NCBI GenBank assembly: GCA_023435825.1
Contig: JAEZMB010000179.1
Coordinates: forward strand, 1-64,000
Direction of reading: 5' to 3'
Source of the DNA: Pseudomonadota bacterium
Lineage (GTDB): Bacteria; Desulfobacterota; Desulfovibrionia; Desulfovibrionales; Desulfovibrionaceae
Length of the DNA: 64,000 nt
Shown: positions 1 to 8,526 of the stretch, in pieces
How the letters are laid out: every line of letters starts with the position of its first letter
Position numbering within the stretch: the first letter of the stretch is position 1
Program-made: the position numbers and the translations under genes
Notes under the pieces: model-generated
What the model saw: only the letters and a program-made list of their open reading frames with translations
Database searches by the model: none
What the model was told of the DNA's origin: nothing

Positions 1-735
1 CGCCACGGCGACGTGGCGGCCGCCGTTTCCCATGGCCTGCGCCTGGCCGGGGAAGGGGCCGACATGCTCGACGTCGGCGGCGAGTCCACCCGCCCCGGAG
101 CCGCGCCCGTCACCGACGCCGAAGAGATCGCCCGGGTCGTGCCGGTCATCGCCGAGCTGGCCCGGGTTCTCCCGGACATGCCGATAGCCGTCGATACCTA
201 CCGGGCCGGCTGCGCTGCCGCCGCCCTGGCCGCCGGGGCCGGCGCGGTCAACGACGTCTCGGGGCTGGCCTTCGATCCGGCGCTGCTCGACGTCGTGGCC
301 CAGCGCAAGCCCGGCTACGTGCTCATGCATACCAAAGGCCGGCCCGACGTCATGCAGCGCGACCCGCGTTACGACGACGTGATCGGCGAAATTCTCGCCT
401 ATTTCGAACAGGGGCTCACGCGCCTGATCCGGGCCGGACTGCCCGAGGAGCATGTGGTCCTTGATCCCGGCATCGGATTCGGCAAGCTCCCGGAGCACAA
501 TCTGGAGATTTTACGGAATCTTGACCGATTCACGGCCTTTGGCCGGCCGGTCTACCTCGGGCTGTCCAACAAGTCGGTTTTTGGCGCGCTTCTTGGCCTG
601 CCCGTGGGCGAACGCACCCTGGCCACGGCCGTGGCCTCGGCCCTGTGCGCCGGGCGCGGGGCGCGCCTGCACCGCGTCCACGATGTCGCCGCCGTCAAAC
701 AAGCCCTGGGCCTGGCCGCCGCCCTGGCCGGCTGA
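1..735 (+). CDS. folP: Dihydropteroate synthase, 5' truncated by window edge
   Basis: Condenses 6-hydroxymethyl-dihydropterin pyrophosphate with p-aminobenzoate to make dihydropteroate in cytosolic folate synthesis. The frame is open from base 1, so the true start lies upstream; 244 codons are visible and roughly 30 N-terminal residues of a usual 270-280 are missing. Family motifs are clear: GADMLDVGGESTRPGA near the visible N-terminus, NDVSGL, a MHTKGRP segment and the DPGIGFGK pterin-site motif. It ends in TGA 30 bp before dacA and is probably the upstream member of the folP-dacA-cdaR-glmM run, an order familiar in this lineage (known family context). Confidence 0.95.
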   Translation, partial: RHGDVAAAVSHGLRLAGEGADMLDVGGESTRPGAAPVTDAEEIARVVPVIAELARVLPDMPIAVDTYRAGCAAAALAAGAGAVNDVSGLAFDPALLDVVAQRKPGYVLMHTKGRPDVMQRDPRYDDVIGEILAYFEQGLTRLIRAGLPEEHVVLDPGIGFGKLPEHNLEILRNLDRFTAFGRPVYLGLSNKSVFGALLGLPVGERTLATAVASALCAGRGARLHRVHDVAAVKQALGLAAALAG

Positions 736-764
736 GCCGGCTTTCGCCGCGGAACCATACCGTC

Positions 765-1532
765 ATGGGAAGCTTTTTCGACAATTTCCACCTGTCCTGG
801 CGCGATCTCCTGGACATCGCGGCCGTGACTTTCGTCTTCTACCAGGCCTTGCTTCTGGTTCGCGGCACCCGGGCCGCCACGGTGCTCCACGGCTTTTTGC
901 TGATTCTGGTCGTCTACTACCTTTCCGACCTGTTCGGCCTCAATACCCTGCATTGGCTTTTGACCAATTTCCTCGGCTCCATCTTCTTGGTCATCATTAT
1001 TCTGTTTCAGGCCGACATCCGCAAGGGACTGTCGTCGGTGGGCACGCGCGGTTTTTTCCGGGCCAAGCGGCGCGAGGAAGTGTCCGAGGCGGCTCTTGAC
1101 GCCATTGTCCTGGCCGTGTTCCAGATGGCCCGCTCCCGCACCGGGGCGCTGATCGTGTTCGAGCGCCTGGTGCCCCTGGGCGACTGGACTGCGCGCGGGG
1201 TGGAGCTCATGGCCCGGCCCAGCAGCGAGTTGCTGGGCACCATCTTTTTCCCGGACACGCCGCTCCACGACGGCGCGGTCATTATCCAGGGCGATACCGT
1301 GGCCGCCGCCGGCTGCATTCTGCCGCTGATAGCCGGCGTGCCCCTGGACGCGAGCCTTGGCACCCGCCACCGGGCGGCCCTGGGCATCACCGAGGAGACC
1401 GACGCCCTGGCCGTTGTTGTTTCCGAGGAGCGGGGCGTGGTGTCGGTGGCCGAGGGCGGCAAGCTCATCTCACCGGTGGACGAGCTGACGCTCAAAAACA
1501 TGCTGTGGAATCTCACGGCCAGACGCTCATGA
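765..1532 (+). CDS. dacA: Diadenylate cyclase CdaA/DacA
   Basis: Membrane diadenylate cyclase that makes c-di-AMP from two ATP. The 255-residue protein has N-terminal hydrophobic segments (about residues 10-80, including FHGFLLILVVYYLSDLFG-like sequence) followed by the DisA_N catalytic domain. The two signature motifs are visible: Asp-Gly-Ala at about 169-171 and Arg-His-Arg at about 201-203. ATG 765 is chosen because it matches the usual family N-terminus; the frame is open further upstream, but that part overlaps folP. The stop overlaps the ATG of the YbbR gene by 4 bp (ATGA), so translation is likely coupled. CdaA, its regulator CdaR and GlmM form a known complex in Firmicutes. Confidence 0.94.
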   Translation: MGSFFDNFHLSWRDLLDIAAVTFVFYQALLLVRGTRAATVLHGFLLILVVYYLSDLFGLNTLHWLLTNFLGSIFLVIIILFQADIRKGLSSVGTRGFFRAKRREEVSEAALDAIVLAVFQMARSRTGALIVFERLVPLGDWTARGVELMARPSSELLGTIFFPDTPLHDGAVIIQGDTVAAAGCILPLIAGVPLDASLGTRHRAALGITEETDALAVVVSEERGVVSVAEGGKLISPVDELTLKNMLWNLTARRS

Positions 1533-2425
1533 AATCGAACTGGCAATACCTGGCTCTGGCCCTGGCCTTGTCGCTTTTTTGCTGGTATCTGGTCACAGGC
1601 CGGGAGAAAGTCGACGCCTGGATGCCCATGCGGGTGGAGATGACGGGCTTGCCCGAAGACCTCTACATCAAATCCGGCATGTTGGGCTCGGTGGACGTGC
1701 TCGTGCGCGGTCCAAGAGGCGTGGCCCGCAAGCTCGACGAGACCCAGCTCGTCTACAACCTCAACTTGTCCAAGATCGTTCAGGGACGCAATATCGTCCT
1801 TTTTGAGACCAAGAACATCGTATTGCCCAAGGTCTACGAGGCTGTGGAGATACGCCCGGCCAGGCTTGAACTGGAAGTGGAACGCCGGGCCAGCAAGACC
1901 GTGCCGGTCAAGGTGATGCTGCGAACCTCGCTGCCCGACGGCTATTCCATGTCGGCGGTGCGGGCCGTGCCCGAATCGGTGCGTCTGTCCGGTCCGGCCG
2001 GGAAGCTCGACAAGGTCAGCGAGATACGCACCCAGCCCATCGCCGTGCCCCAGCCGATTCCGGCGCGCTACGACGAACGGGTGCCCCTGGACCTGCCCGA
2101 GGACCTGGACGCCTCGCCGCCGGCCGTGCAGGTGGTCATGGGCTTTGCCGCCAAGGAGTCGGAGATTACGCTGCGCGCGCCTTTGGCCATCAAGAAGCCC
2201 AAGGGACGCGATGCCGAGGTGTCGCCCCAGGCCGTCACGTTGCGGGTCAAGGGGCCGGCGGCCATTATCGGCGACAAGGATTTTCCGGGTTTGGTCGAGG
2301 CCGCCTTGGAACTGGCCCAGGACATCCAGCCGGGCAAGTACGAGGCCTCCTATCGGGTGAAGATGCCCCAGGGCTGCGAGCTCATCGAAGCCAAACCCGA
2401 CAAGGTTTCCCTCACCGTCAAATGA
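1529..2425 (+). CDS. YbbR-domain protein, CdaA regulator CdaR-like
   Basis: 298-residue protein with one N-terminal membrane anchor ([18 protein letters not shown], about residues 4-21) and a long periplasmic region that fits several YbbR repeats. In Firmicutes the YbbR protein CdaR binds and modulates the diadenylate cyclase CdaA. Its position here, overlapping dacA by 4 bp and directly followed by glmM, supports the same role (inference). It has no catalytic motif. I take the ATG at 1529 in preference to an in-frame ATG at 1505 because the later start gives the usual short cytosolic leader before the membrane helix and the ATGA overlap. Confidence 0.88.
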   Translation: MKSNWQYLALALALSLFCWYLVTGREKVDAWMPMRVEMTGLPEDLYIKSGMLGSVDVLVRGPRGVARKLDETQLVYNLNLSKIVQGRNIVLFETKNIVLPKVYEAVEIRPARLELEVERRASKTVPVKVMLRTSLPDGYSMSAVRAVPESVRLSGPAGKLDKVSEIRTQPIAVPQPIPARYDERVPLDLPEDLDASPPAVQVVMGFAAKESEITLRAPLAIKKPKGRDAEVSPQAVTLRVKGPAAIIGDKDFPGLVEAALELAQDIQPGKYEASYRVKMPQGCELIEAKPDKVSLTVK

Positions 2426-2432
2426 GGCCGGC

Positions 2433-3806
2433 GTGAACCGGCCGAATCTAGGAATGGACAAAAAGCTCTTCGGCACCGACGGCCTGCGCGGACGCGTCAA
2501 CGCCTATCCCATGACCCCGGACGTGGTCATGCGCCTGGCTTTGTCAGCTGGCCTGCACTTTCGAAACGGCGGCCGCCGCCACAAGGTGCTCATCGGCAAG
2601 GACACCCGACGTTCCGGCTACATCTATGAATATGCCCTGTCCTCGGGCTTTTGCGCCGCCGGCATGGATGTCTTTCTCACCGGACCGCTGCCGACGCCGG
2701 CCATCTCGTTTCTCACCCGCGACATGCGGGCCGACGTGGGCGTGGTGATCTCGGCCTCCCACAATCCGGCTTGCGACAACGGCATCAAGTTCTTCGACCA
2801 CATGGGTTTCAAGCTCCCCGACGCCGTGGAAGCCGAGATCGCCGCCCGGGTTGAAGGCTACGCCCAGAACTGGCAGCTGCCCGATCCCGACCACGTTGGC
2901 CGGGCCTTCAAGCTGGAGGACAGCACCGGCCGCTACAACGTGTTTCTCAAGAACTCCATACCGCTGGACGTCAATTTCGAAGGCCTCAAGATCGTCCTGG
3001 ACTGCGCCCATGGCGCGGCCTACCGGGTGGCCCCCCAGGTCATTGAAGAACTCGGGGCCAAGGTCATCAAGATCGGCATTGATCCCGACGGCTCCAACAT
3101 CAACCAGCGGGTGGGCTCGCTTTTCCCCCAGCAGGTGGCCCGCATGGTCACCGAGGCCGAGGCCGACATCGGCATCGCCCTGGACGGCGACGCCGACCGG
3201 GTCATCGTGGCTGACGAAAAGGGGCGGATTCTCGACGGCGACCAGATCATGGCCATCTGCGCCCTGGATCTTATGGAGCGGGGGGCTTTGCCGGGCAATC
3301 TGCTCGTGGCCACGGTCATGAGCAACATGGCCCTTGAAGTGTTCATGAAGGAGCACGGCGGCCGACTGTTGCGCACTCCCGTGGGCGACCGCTACGTGGT
3401 CGAGGCCATGCGGGCCCACGGCGCGGTGTTTGGCGGCGAGCAGTCCGGGCATCTGATCTTCTTAAATCACAGCACCACCGGCGACGGCACCCTGGCCGCC
3501 TTGCAGCTCATGAAGATCATGGTGCGCAAGGGCAAGCCGCTTTCGGAACTGGCCACGCTGTTGTCGCCGTTCCCGCAAAAGCTCGTCAACGTGCCCGTGG
3601 CCCGCAAAACGCCTTTCAGCGAGACGCCGGCCATCGAGGCCGCGGTCAAGGAAGCCGAGGCGGCCCTTGCCGGGCGAGGCCGGGTGCTGTTGCGCTATTC
3701 CGGCACCGAATCCCTGGCCCGGGTCATGGTCGAGGCCGAGGACGCGGCCCTGGTCGAGTCGCTGTGCGACGGCCTGGCCGATGTGGTGGCCAAAGCGCTG
3801 GCCTAG
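2433..3806 (+). CDS. glmM: Phosphoglucosamine mutase GlmM
   Basis: Interconverts glucosamine-6-phosphate and glucosamine-1-phosphate for UDP-GlcNAc, peptidoglycan and LPS synthesis. The FGTDGLRG N-terminal motif, the phosphoserine loop ISASHNP, the metal loop DGDADR and the C-terminal RYSGTE phosphate-binding loop are all present. Two starts are possible. GTG 2433 has a GAGG five bases upstream, giving 457 residues. ATG 2454 gives 450 residues and puts the catalytic serine at 102 as in E. coli GlmM, but its only purine stretch abuts the ATG. The SD-supported start is listed. It lies 7 bp after the YbbR gene, completing the c-di-AMP/GlmM cluster. Confidence 0.95.
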   Translation: MNRPNLGMDKKLFGTDGLRGRVNAYPMTPDVVMRLALSAGLHFRNGGRRHKVLIGKDTRRSGYIYEYALSSGFCAAGMDVFLTGPLPTPAISFLTRDMRADVGVVISASHNPACDNGIKFFDHMGFKLPDAVEAEIAARVEGYAQNWQLPDPDHVGRAFKLEDSTGRYNVFLKNSIPLDVNFEGLKIVLDCAHGAAYRVAPQVIEELGAKVIKIGIDPDGSNINQRVGSLFPQQVARMVTEAEADIGIALDGDADRVIVADEKGRILDGDQIMAICALDLMERGALPGNLLVATVMSNMALEVFMKEHGGRLLRTPVGDRYVVEAMRAHGAVFGGEQSGHLIFLNHSTTGDGTLAALQLMKIMVRKGKPLSELATLLSPFPQKLVNVPVARKTPFSETPAIEAAVKEAEAALAGRGRVLLRYSGTESLARVMVEAEDAALVESLCDGLADVVAKALA

Positions 3807-3823
3807 TCCGGAGAGGCCTGGAA

Positions 3824-3898
3824 CTCCCTTTTGGGGCTGGACTTGTTTATCTAAAGGAATTAACTTCGCAAGGCGATGCCGGCCGCCCCAAAAGGGAG
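3824..3898. repeat. 14-bp perfect inverted repeat between glmM and galU
   Basis: Bases 3824-3837 (CTCCCTTTTGGGGC) and 3885-3898 are exact reverse complements, separated by 47 bases that include an AT-rich AAAGGAATTAAC stretch. There is no T-tract, so it is not a classical terminator. It could be a long-loop RNA hairpin in the galU leader, or paired protein-binding sites. The 199-bp gap between glmM and galU holds no other gene. Confidence 0.6.
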
Positions 3899-4005
3899 AG
3901 GCGCGGCCTCGGCGGAGAGGTCATCATCCGGAGGGCCGGCGCGTTTGCGCGGGCCGCCGCCTCCGAGAAAATACCCGGGCAGTGCGCGCATTCAAGGAGA
4001 AGAGC

Positions 4006-4878
4006 ATGGAAATCAAGAAGGTGGTCATTCCTGTCGCCGGATGGGGTACGCGGTCCTTGCCGGCCACGAAGAACATCCCCAAGGAAATGCTGCCCGTCTA
4101 CAACAAACCCGTTGTGCAGTACGTGGTCGAGGAAGCGCAAGCCTCGGGCCTTCAGGATGTGGTGTTCGTCACCAACCGCAACAAGACCATCATCGAAGAC
4201 CACTTCGACTACAACCTCACGTTAGAGGATCTGCTTACCCGCACCAACAAGACCGAGATGCTCAAGATGGTCCGGGAAGTGGCGGAGATGGTCAACATCA
4301 TTTCCGTTCGCCAGAAAAAACAGCTGGGCCTGGGCCACGCCGTGCTGTGCGCCCGCGAGGTCTGCAAGAACGATCCCTTTGCCGTCATGGTCGGCGACGA
4401 CCTCATGTTCAGCATGGAACCCGGCATCAAGCAGCTCTTGACCGTGGCCATGACCGAGCACATGCCGGTCATCGGCGTCATGGAAGTGCCGCCGCACATG
4501 GTTTCGCGCTACGGCATCATCGACGGCGAGGAATTCGCCCCGGGCATGTACCGGGTGCGTGATCTGGTGGAAAAGCCCAAGGTCAATGAAGCCCCGTCGC
4601 GTCTGGCCATCGTCGGCCGCTACGTGCTGTTCCCGGACATCTTCTACCACCTGGAGAAGGTCACCCCGGGCCATGGCGGCGAGATTCAGCTCACCGACGC
4701 CCTCAAGGGGCTGGCCGGCAACAACCGCCTGCTCGCCGTCAAGATCCAGGGCCAGCGCTTCGACGCCGGCGACTGGGTCGACTACCTCACCGCCAACATC
4801 TACTTCGCCCTGCACGACGAGGTTCTGCGCGAGTCCCTGGTGCCTCGCCTGCGTGAGCTTTTGCCGTTTGGCAACTAG
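4006..4878 (+). CDS. galU: UTP-glucose-1-phosphate uridylyltransferase
   Basis: Makes UDP-glucose from UTP and glucose-1-phosphate for LPS and exopolysaccharide precursors. The 290-residue length is typical. The nucleotide-binding loop near the N-terminus reads AGWGTRSLPATKNIPKEMLP, with W where L is more usual. VEKPK and GGEIQLTDAL, the sugar-site segments, follow. ATG 4006 is chosen because AAGGAGA (3994-4000) precedes it by 5 bases; the longer upstream frame is only the glmM-galU gap read through. It is followed by a strong terminator. It pairs metabolically with pgm (38754), which supplies glucose-1-phosphate. Confidence 0.95.
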   Translation: MEIKKVVIPVAGWGTRSLPATKNIPKEMLPVYNKPVVQYVVEEAQASGLQDVVFVTNRNKTIIEDHFDYNLTLEDLLTRTNKTEMLKMVREVAEMVNIISVRQKKQLGLGHAVLCAREVCKNDPFAVMVGDDLMFSMEPGIKQLLTVAMTEHMPVIGVMEVPPHMVSRYGIIDGEEFAPGMYRVRDLVEKPKVNEAPSRLAIVGRYVLFPDIFYHLEKVTPGHGGEIQLTDALKGLAGNNRLLAVKIQGQRFDAGDWVDYLTANIYFALHDEVLRESLVPRLRELLPFGN

Positions 4879-4906
4879 GCCCGCCGCCCTTGTCCGCACC
4901 TTTTTG

Positions 4907-4942
4907 TCGCCCGGGGGCGTAAGCCTCCCGGGCGATTTTTTT
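4907..4942 (+). terminator. Rho-independent terminator after galU
   Basis: An 8-bp GC stem, CGCCCGGG (4908-4915) with CCCGGGCG (4927-4934), flanked by a T-A pair, is followed by a run of seven T at 4936-4942. It starts about 30 bases after the galU stop and ends just before priA. Confidence 0.85.
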
Positions 4943-4950
4943 GCCATGCT

Positions 4951-7329
4951 ATGAACGACGCCCTGGCCGTCGCCCTGACCACCCCGCCTTTCAGCGTGCT
5001 GACCTATGCCGTGCCGGACGGGTTTGCCCTGGCCGATTTCCCGCCAGGTCTGCGCCTGCTGGTTCCGGTTGCCAGGACGCTTCGCGTGGGCGTGGTGGCC
5101 GCCTGCGGCGTCGCTCCGCCTCCCGGCGTGACCCTGCGCCCGGCCCTGTGGCCCTTGGAACGCGCGCCGCTTTGCGACGCCGGCTACCTGGAGCTGGCCG
5201 CCTCCCTGGCCGGCCGCCACATGGCCACGGTCGGCCGCATCCTCGGGGCCATTTTGCCGCGCGGGCTGCGCTCGGCCAAGGTGGTCTTCACCTGCCGCGC
5301 CGCCGGTCTGCCCAAGGCCCTGACCGCCACCGCCTTGTGGCGCAAATCCCCTGACGAACGTTTGGAACTCGTCCCGGCCTGGCGGGACGGCGCCATGGCC
5401 TGCCGCCTGGAAGCTGGCGAGAGCGATCCACTGTGCTGCCTCGCCGCCTCGCCGCCCTGGCCGGTGCGGCCCGGCGCGGCCAAGCAGGTGGCGGTCCTCG
5501 ACGCCCTGTGCGACGCCGGCCCCATGGCCCTCTCCGAACTCAAGGCCAAGCTCGGCCCGGGCACGCTGCCTCTGGTGCGCCGGCTGGCGGAACTTGGGCT
5601 GGTGCGCATCGAGGAACTCGAAACAGCAGGCAGGAGCGAGTTGACCGAACTGTCCGTCGCCGTACCACTGCCGCCTTTGACCGACGAACAGGCCGCCGCC
5701 ATGGACAGCCTGCTCCCGGCCCTGGACAGCCCCGACGGCGCGGCCCGGCTGGTCTACGGCGTCACCGGCAGCGGCAAGACGCGTCTGTACATGGAACTCG
5801 TGCGCCGCACCCTGGAGCGGGGCCGCCAGGTCTTGCTCCTGGCCCCGGAAGTGGCTCTGGCGGAAAAGCTCCACCGGGCGGCCTGCCGGGCCTTTCCCGA
5901 GGCTGGGCCGGTCTTTTACCATGGTTACCAGTCGCCGGCCCTGCGCGAGGCGCTTTTCTGGCGCTGCGGCAGCGACTCGCCGCCGACAATCGTGGCCGGC
6001 ACGCGCTCGGCCCTGCTGCTGCCGCTGCGCGACCTTGGCCTCATTGTCCTGGATGAGGAGCATGACGGGGCCTTCAAGCAGGAAGACCGGCTGCCGTATC
6101 AGGCCAAGGAAGTGGGCTTTTTCCGGGCCAGGCAGTCCGGGGCGCTTTTTGTCCTGGGATCGGCCACCCCGGACGTCAAGACCTTCCAGGCCGCCAAGGC
6201 CGGCCATGTGCCCATGGTCCGCCTGGAACACCGGGTGGGGGGGGGCGGGATGCCGCGCGTGGAGCTGGTGGACATGCGCGGCGCGGCCAAGCTCACGGGT
6301 TCGGCGGTCCACCGCGAGACCGGCGACCGGGTCGGCGTACTCACCGACGCAAGCGCCGCCGCCCTGGCCGAAACCGTGGCCGACGGCGGCCAGGCCATGA
6401 TTTTGCTCAATCGTCGGGGCTATGCGCCGCTGCTTTTTTGCCTTGATTGCGAAACCCCGGTACGTTGCCCCCACTGCGACCTGTCGCTGACCTTCCACAA
6501 GGACCGGGAGCGGCTGGTGTGCCACTACTGCGGCCATGCCAGGCCCCATCCCTCGCCCTGTCCGGGCTGCGGCGGCACGAGCTTTCTCCCCATGGGCGTG
6601 GGCGCGGAAATGCTTGAAGAGCAGCTGGCCGGCGTGCTGCCGGCCGAGGCGGCCGTGGCCCGCCTTGACCGCGACGTGGCCCGTCGCCCCGAAGAAGCCC
6701 GGGCCGTGCTGGCCGATTTTGCCGCCGGCCGTTCCCGGGTGCTGGTCGGCACCCAGATGCTGTCCAAGGGCCATCATTTCCCGGACGTCACCCTGGTCAT
6801 CGCCGCCGACGCCGACCTGGGGCGCAACCTGCCGGATTACCGGGCCTCGGAACGGGCCTTTCAACTGCTCACCCAGGTGGCTGGCCGGGCCGGCCGGGGC
6901 GAGCGGCCGGGCAGGGTGCTCATCCAGACCCGGATGCCCGAGGACCCGTTTTTTGGTTATGTCATTCGTGGCGATTACGAGGGCTTTTTCGAAGAGGAGC
7001 TTTCCCGCCGTCGCCGGTTGTGTTATCCGCCATTTGTACGACTGGGGCTTGTGCGCCTGAGTTTTCCCCGGGAGTACGAGGACGGTTACGCCCTGACCGC
7101 CGCGGCCGGCGAGGCCATGCGCCGGGCGGCGGCGACCGTTGGAGCGCGCCTGCTCGGTCCGGCTCCCGCGCCCTTGGCTCTGGTCGCCGGTCGGCGGCGG
7201 CTGCATTGCCTCATCAAATCGCCGGATTGGCCCGGGGTGCGCCAGGTGTTCGCCGCCGGGGCCAAAAGCCTGGAGACGGCGGCCAAGGTGCGTTGCACCC
7301 TGGATCTGGACCCGGTGGACATGTTGTGA
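4951..7329 (+). CDS. priA: Primosomal replication restart helicase PriA
   Basis: 3'-to-5' DExH helicase that reloads the replisome at stalled forks. The 792-residue protein has an N-terminal DNA-binding region, Walker A GVTGSGKT at about 270, a DEEH box at about 368, and a zinc-binding module at roughly 497-543 with the expected CxxC pairs (CLDC, CPHC, CHYC, CPGC). Helicase motifs V-VI follow (GTQMLSKGHHFPDV, QVAGRAGRGE). ATG 4951 immediately follows the galU terminator. A run of nine G (6237-6245) lies in the region encoding RVGGGGMP, between the helicase lobes, and could slip. The reverse-strand frame across this gene is a composition shadow. Confidence 0.95.
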   Translation: MNDALAVALTTPPFSVLTYAVPDGFALADFPPGLRLLVPVARTLRVGVVAACGVAPPPGVTLRPALWPLERAPLCDAGYLELAASLAGRHMATVGRILGAILPRGLRSAKVVFTCRAAGLPKALTATALWRKSPDERLELVPAWRDGAMACRLEAGESDPLCCLAASPPWPVRPGAAKQVAVLDALCDAGPMALSELKAKLGPGTLPLVRRLAELGLVRIEELETAGRSELTELSVAVPLPPLTDEQAAAMDSLLPALDSPDGAARLVYGVTGSGKTRLYMELVRRTLERGRQVLLLAPEVALAEKLHRAACRAFPEAGPVFYHGYQSPALREALFWRCGSDSPPTIVAGTRSALLLPLRDLGLIVLDEEHDGAFKQEDRLPYQAKEVGFFRARQSGALFVLGSATPDVKTFQAAKAGHVPMVRLEHRVGGGGMPRVELVDMRGAAKLTGSAVHRETGDRVGVLTDASAAALAETVADGGQAMILLNRRGYAPLLFCLDCETPVRCPHCDLSLTFHKDRERLVCHYCGHARPHPSPCPGCGGTSFLPMGVGAEMLEEQLAGVLPAEAAVARLDRDVARRPEEARAVLADFAAGRSRVLVGTQMLSKGHHFPDVTLVIAADADLGRNLPDYRASERAFQLLTQVAGRAGRGERPGRVLIQTRMPEDPFFGYVIRGDYEGFFEEELSRRRRLCYPPFVRLGLVRLSFPREYEDGYALTAAAGEAMRRAAATVGARLLGPAPAPLALVAGRRRLHCLIKSPDWPGVRQVFAAGAKSLETAAKVRCTLDLDPVDML

Positions 7330-7355
7330 ACCGATAGCCCTGGAGGCCTTGGTCG

Positions 7356-8462
7356 ATGGAAGCTTTTGTCAACGACGACGCAAAGTTGCTGCGGGAAATC
7401 GAGAAGGCCATGTCCCGTCGTCGCAAGGACGGCCTCGACGGGCTGGTCGGCAATCTGGCCGCCGTGGTCATCAACGTGGCCCAGGACGACCTCGTGCCGG
7501 CGGCCGAGGAACTCCTTAACGGCACGAGCCTGCGCTTCGAGGCCGCCCTGGACCATCCCTTGAGCCCTGGCGGCGGCCCGGCTATCCTGCTGCGCGACCT
7601 TGAAGGCGCGGATTTCCTGCTCAAAAGCCGACCCGACAGCCAGCCCAATCCCTTCGCCGACTACAACGGCGGACACAAGACCGTCGGGGCCGCTCCCGGC
7701 CGCCTGGAAACATTTGTCTTCGACTGCACCGACCTGGACCGTTACGTGTCCATTCAGCGCGGCAGGGGCGTCGTCTTTGCCACCCCCGAGCCCGTGGTCA
7801 CGGATGTCTTTTCCTACATCGAGACCAAGCCCTCGGCCCATACCGGCAACGCCTTGGGGTTCATCCAGTGGAACGGTCGGCCCGGAGCCTACGTCCACGG
7901 CCGGTCCATCCGATTGCCCTTGACGCCGGCCACGCCCACCGCCGCCTCGCGTCCCTATCTCGCCCGCATTGGCGGACTCGACCACGTGGCCACGCGGGTA
8001 CGGGCCGCCCACCGCGACGCGGCTATCGTGGAATTTCTGGAGCTGACCAATTACCGATTCGATTTCGCGGTTTACGTCGAATCGCTCAATTCCATCACCA
8101 ACGTGGCCCGGCTTCGCGACGGCGATTACGCCCAGGTGTTCACCTCGGGCATCGCTTCGCCGGACGACGGGGGAGACGGCGGCCCCACCGAGGCGTTTAT
8201 CGCCAACTACGGCCTGCGGCCCCATCACATGGCCTTTGCCGTTGAGGGCATTGAAGACGTGGTGGCCGGCCTTGCCGCCGATGGCATGGGGTTTCTCTCG
8301 GAACTGGTCGGTTCCCGGGAGGAAGGCCTCAAGCAGATTTTTTCCGCCATGTCGCCGCGCACCATGCTGGTCAACGAGTACATAGAGCGTTATGACGGGT
8401 TTGACGGGTTTTTCACCAAAAGCAACGTGACCCGGCTCACCAAGGCCACGGAAAACCAGTAA
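7356..8462 (+). CDS. 4-hydroxyphenylpyruvate dioxygenase-like VOC protein
   Basis: 368-residue two-domain vicinal-oxygen-chelate protein resembling 4-hydroxyphenylpyruvate dioxygenase. The C-terminal half keeps the likely 2-His-1-carboxylate metal triad: His210 in GLDHVATRV, His290/291 in RPHHMAFAV and Glu341 in LVNEYIER. The HPPD-like C-terminus DGFDGFF follows. In HPPD this triad binds Fe(II) and the reaction consumes O2, which is odd for a probable anaerobe, so the real substrate is uncertain. ATG 7356 has TGGAGG 9 bases upstream. It sits alone between priA and a PAS kinase, with no tyrosine-degradation genes in sight. Confidence 0.75.
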   Translation: MEAFVNDDAKLLREIEKAMSRRRKDGLDGLVGNLAAVVINVAQDDLVPAAEELLNGTSLRFEAALDHPLSPGGGPAILLRDLEGADFLLKSRPDSQPNPFADYNGGHKTVGAAPGRLETFVFDCTDLDRYVSIQRGRGVVFATPEPVVTDVFSYIETKPSAHTGNALGFIQWNGRPGAYVHGRSIRLPLTPATPTAASRPYLARIGGLDHVATRVRAAHRDAAIVEFLELTNYRFDFAVYVESLNSITNVARLRDGDYAQVFTSGIASPDDGGDGGPTEAFIANYGLRPHHMAFAVEGIEDVVAGLAADGMGFLSELVGSREEGLKQIFSAMSPRTMLVNEYIERYDGFDGFFTKSNVTRLTKATENQ

Positions 8463-8526
8463 CCGGAACGGGTCGACCGCCCCGGCGGCCTTCGCCTGGG
8501 GCGACCCGGCTCCCGGAGCGGAATCC

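Noticed and set aside
4222..7206. 994-codon open frame on the minus strand across galU/priA
   Set aside because: It is antisense to two well-supported genes and rich in His/Gly/Arg from reverse reading of GC-rich codons. No family motif and no Shine-Dalgarno.
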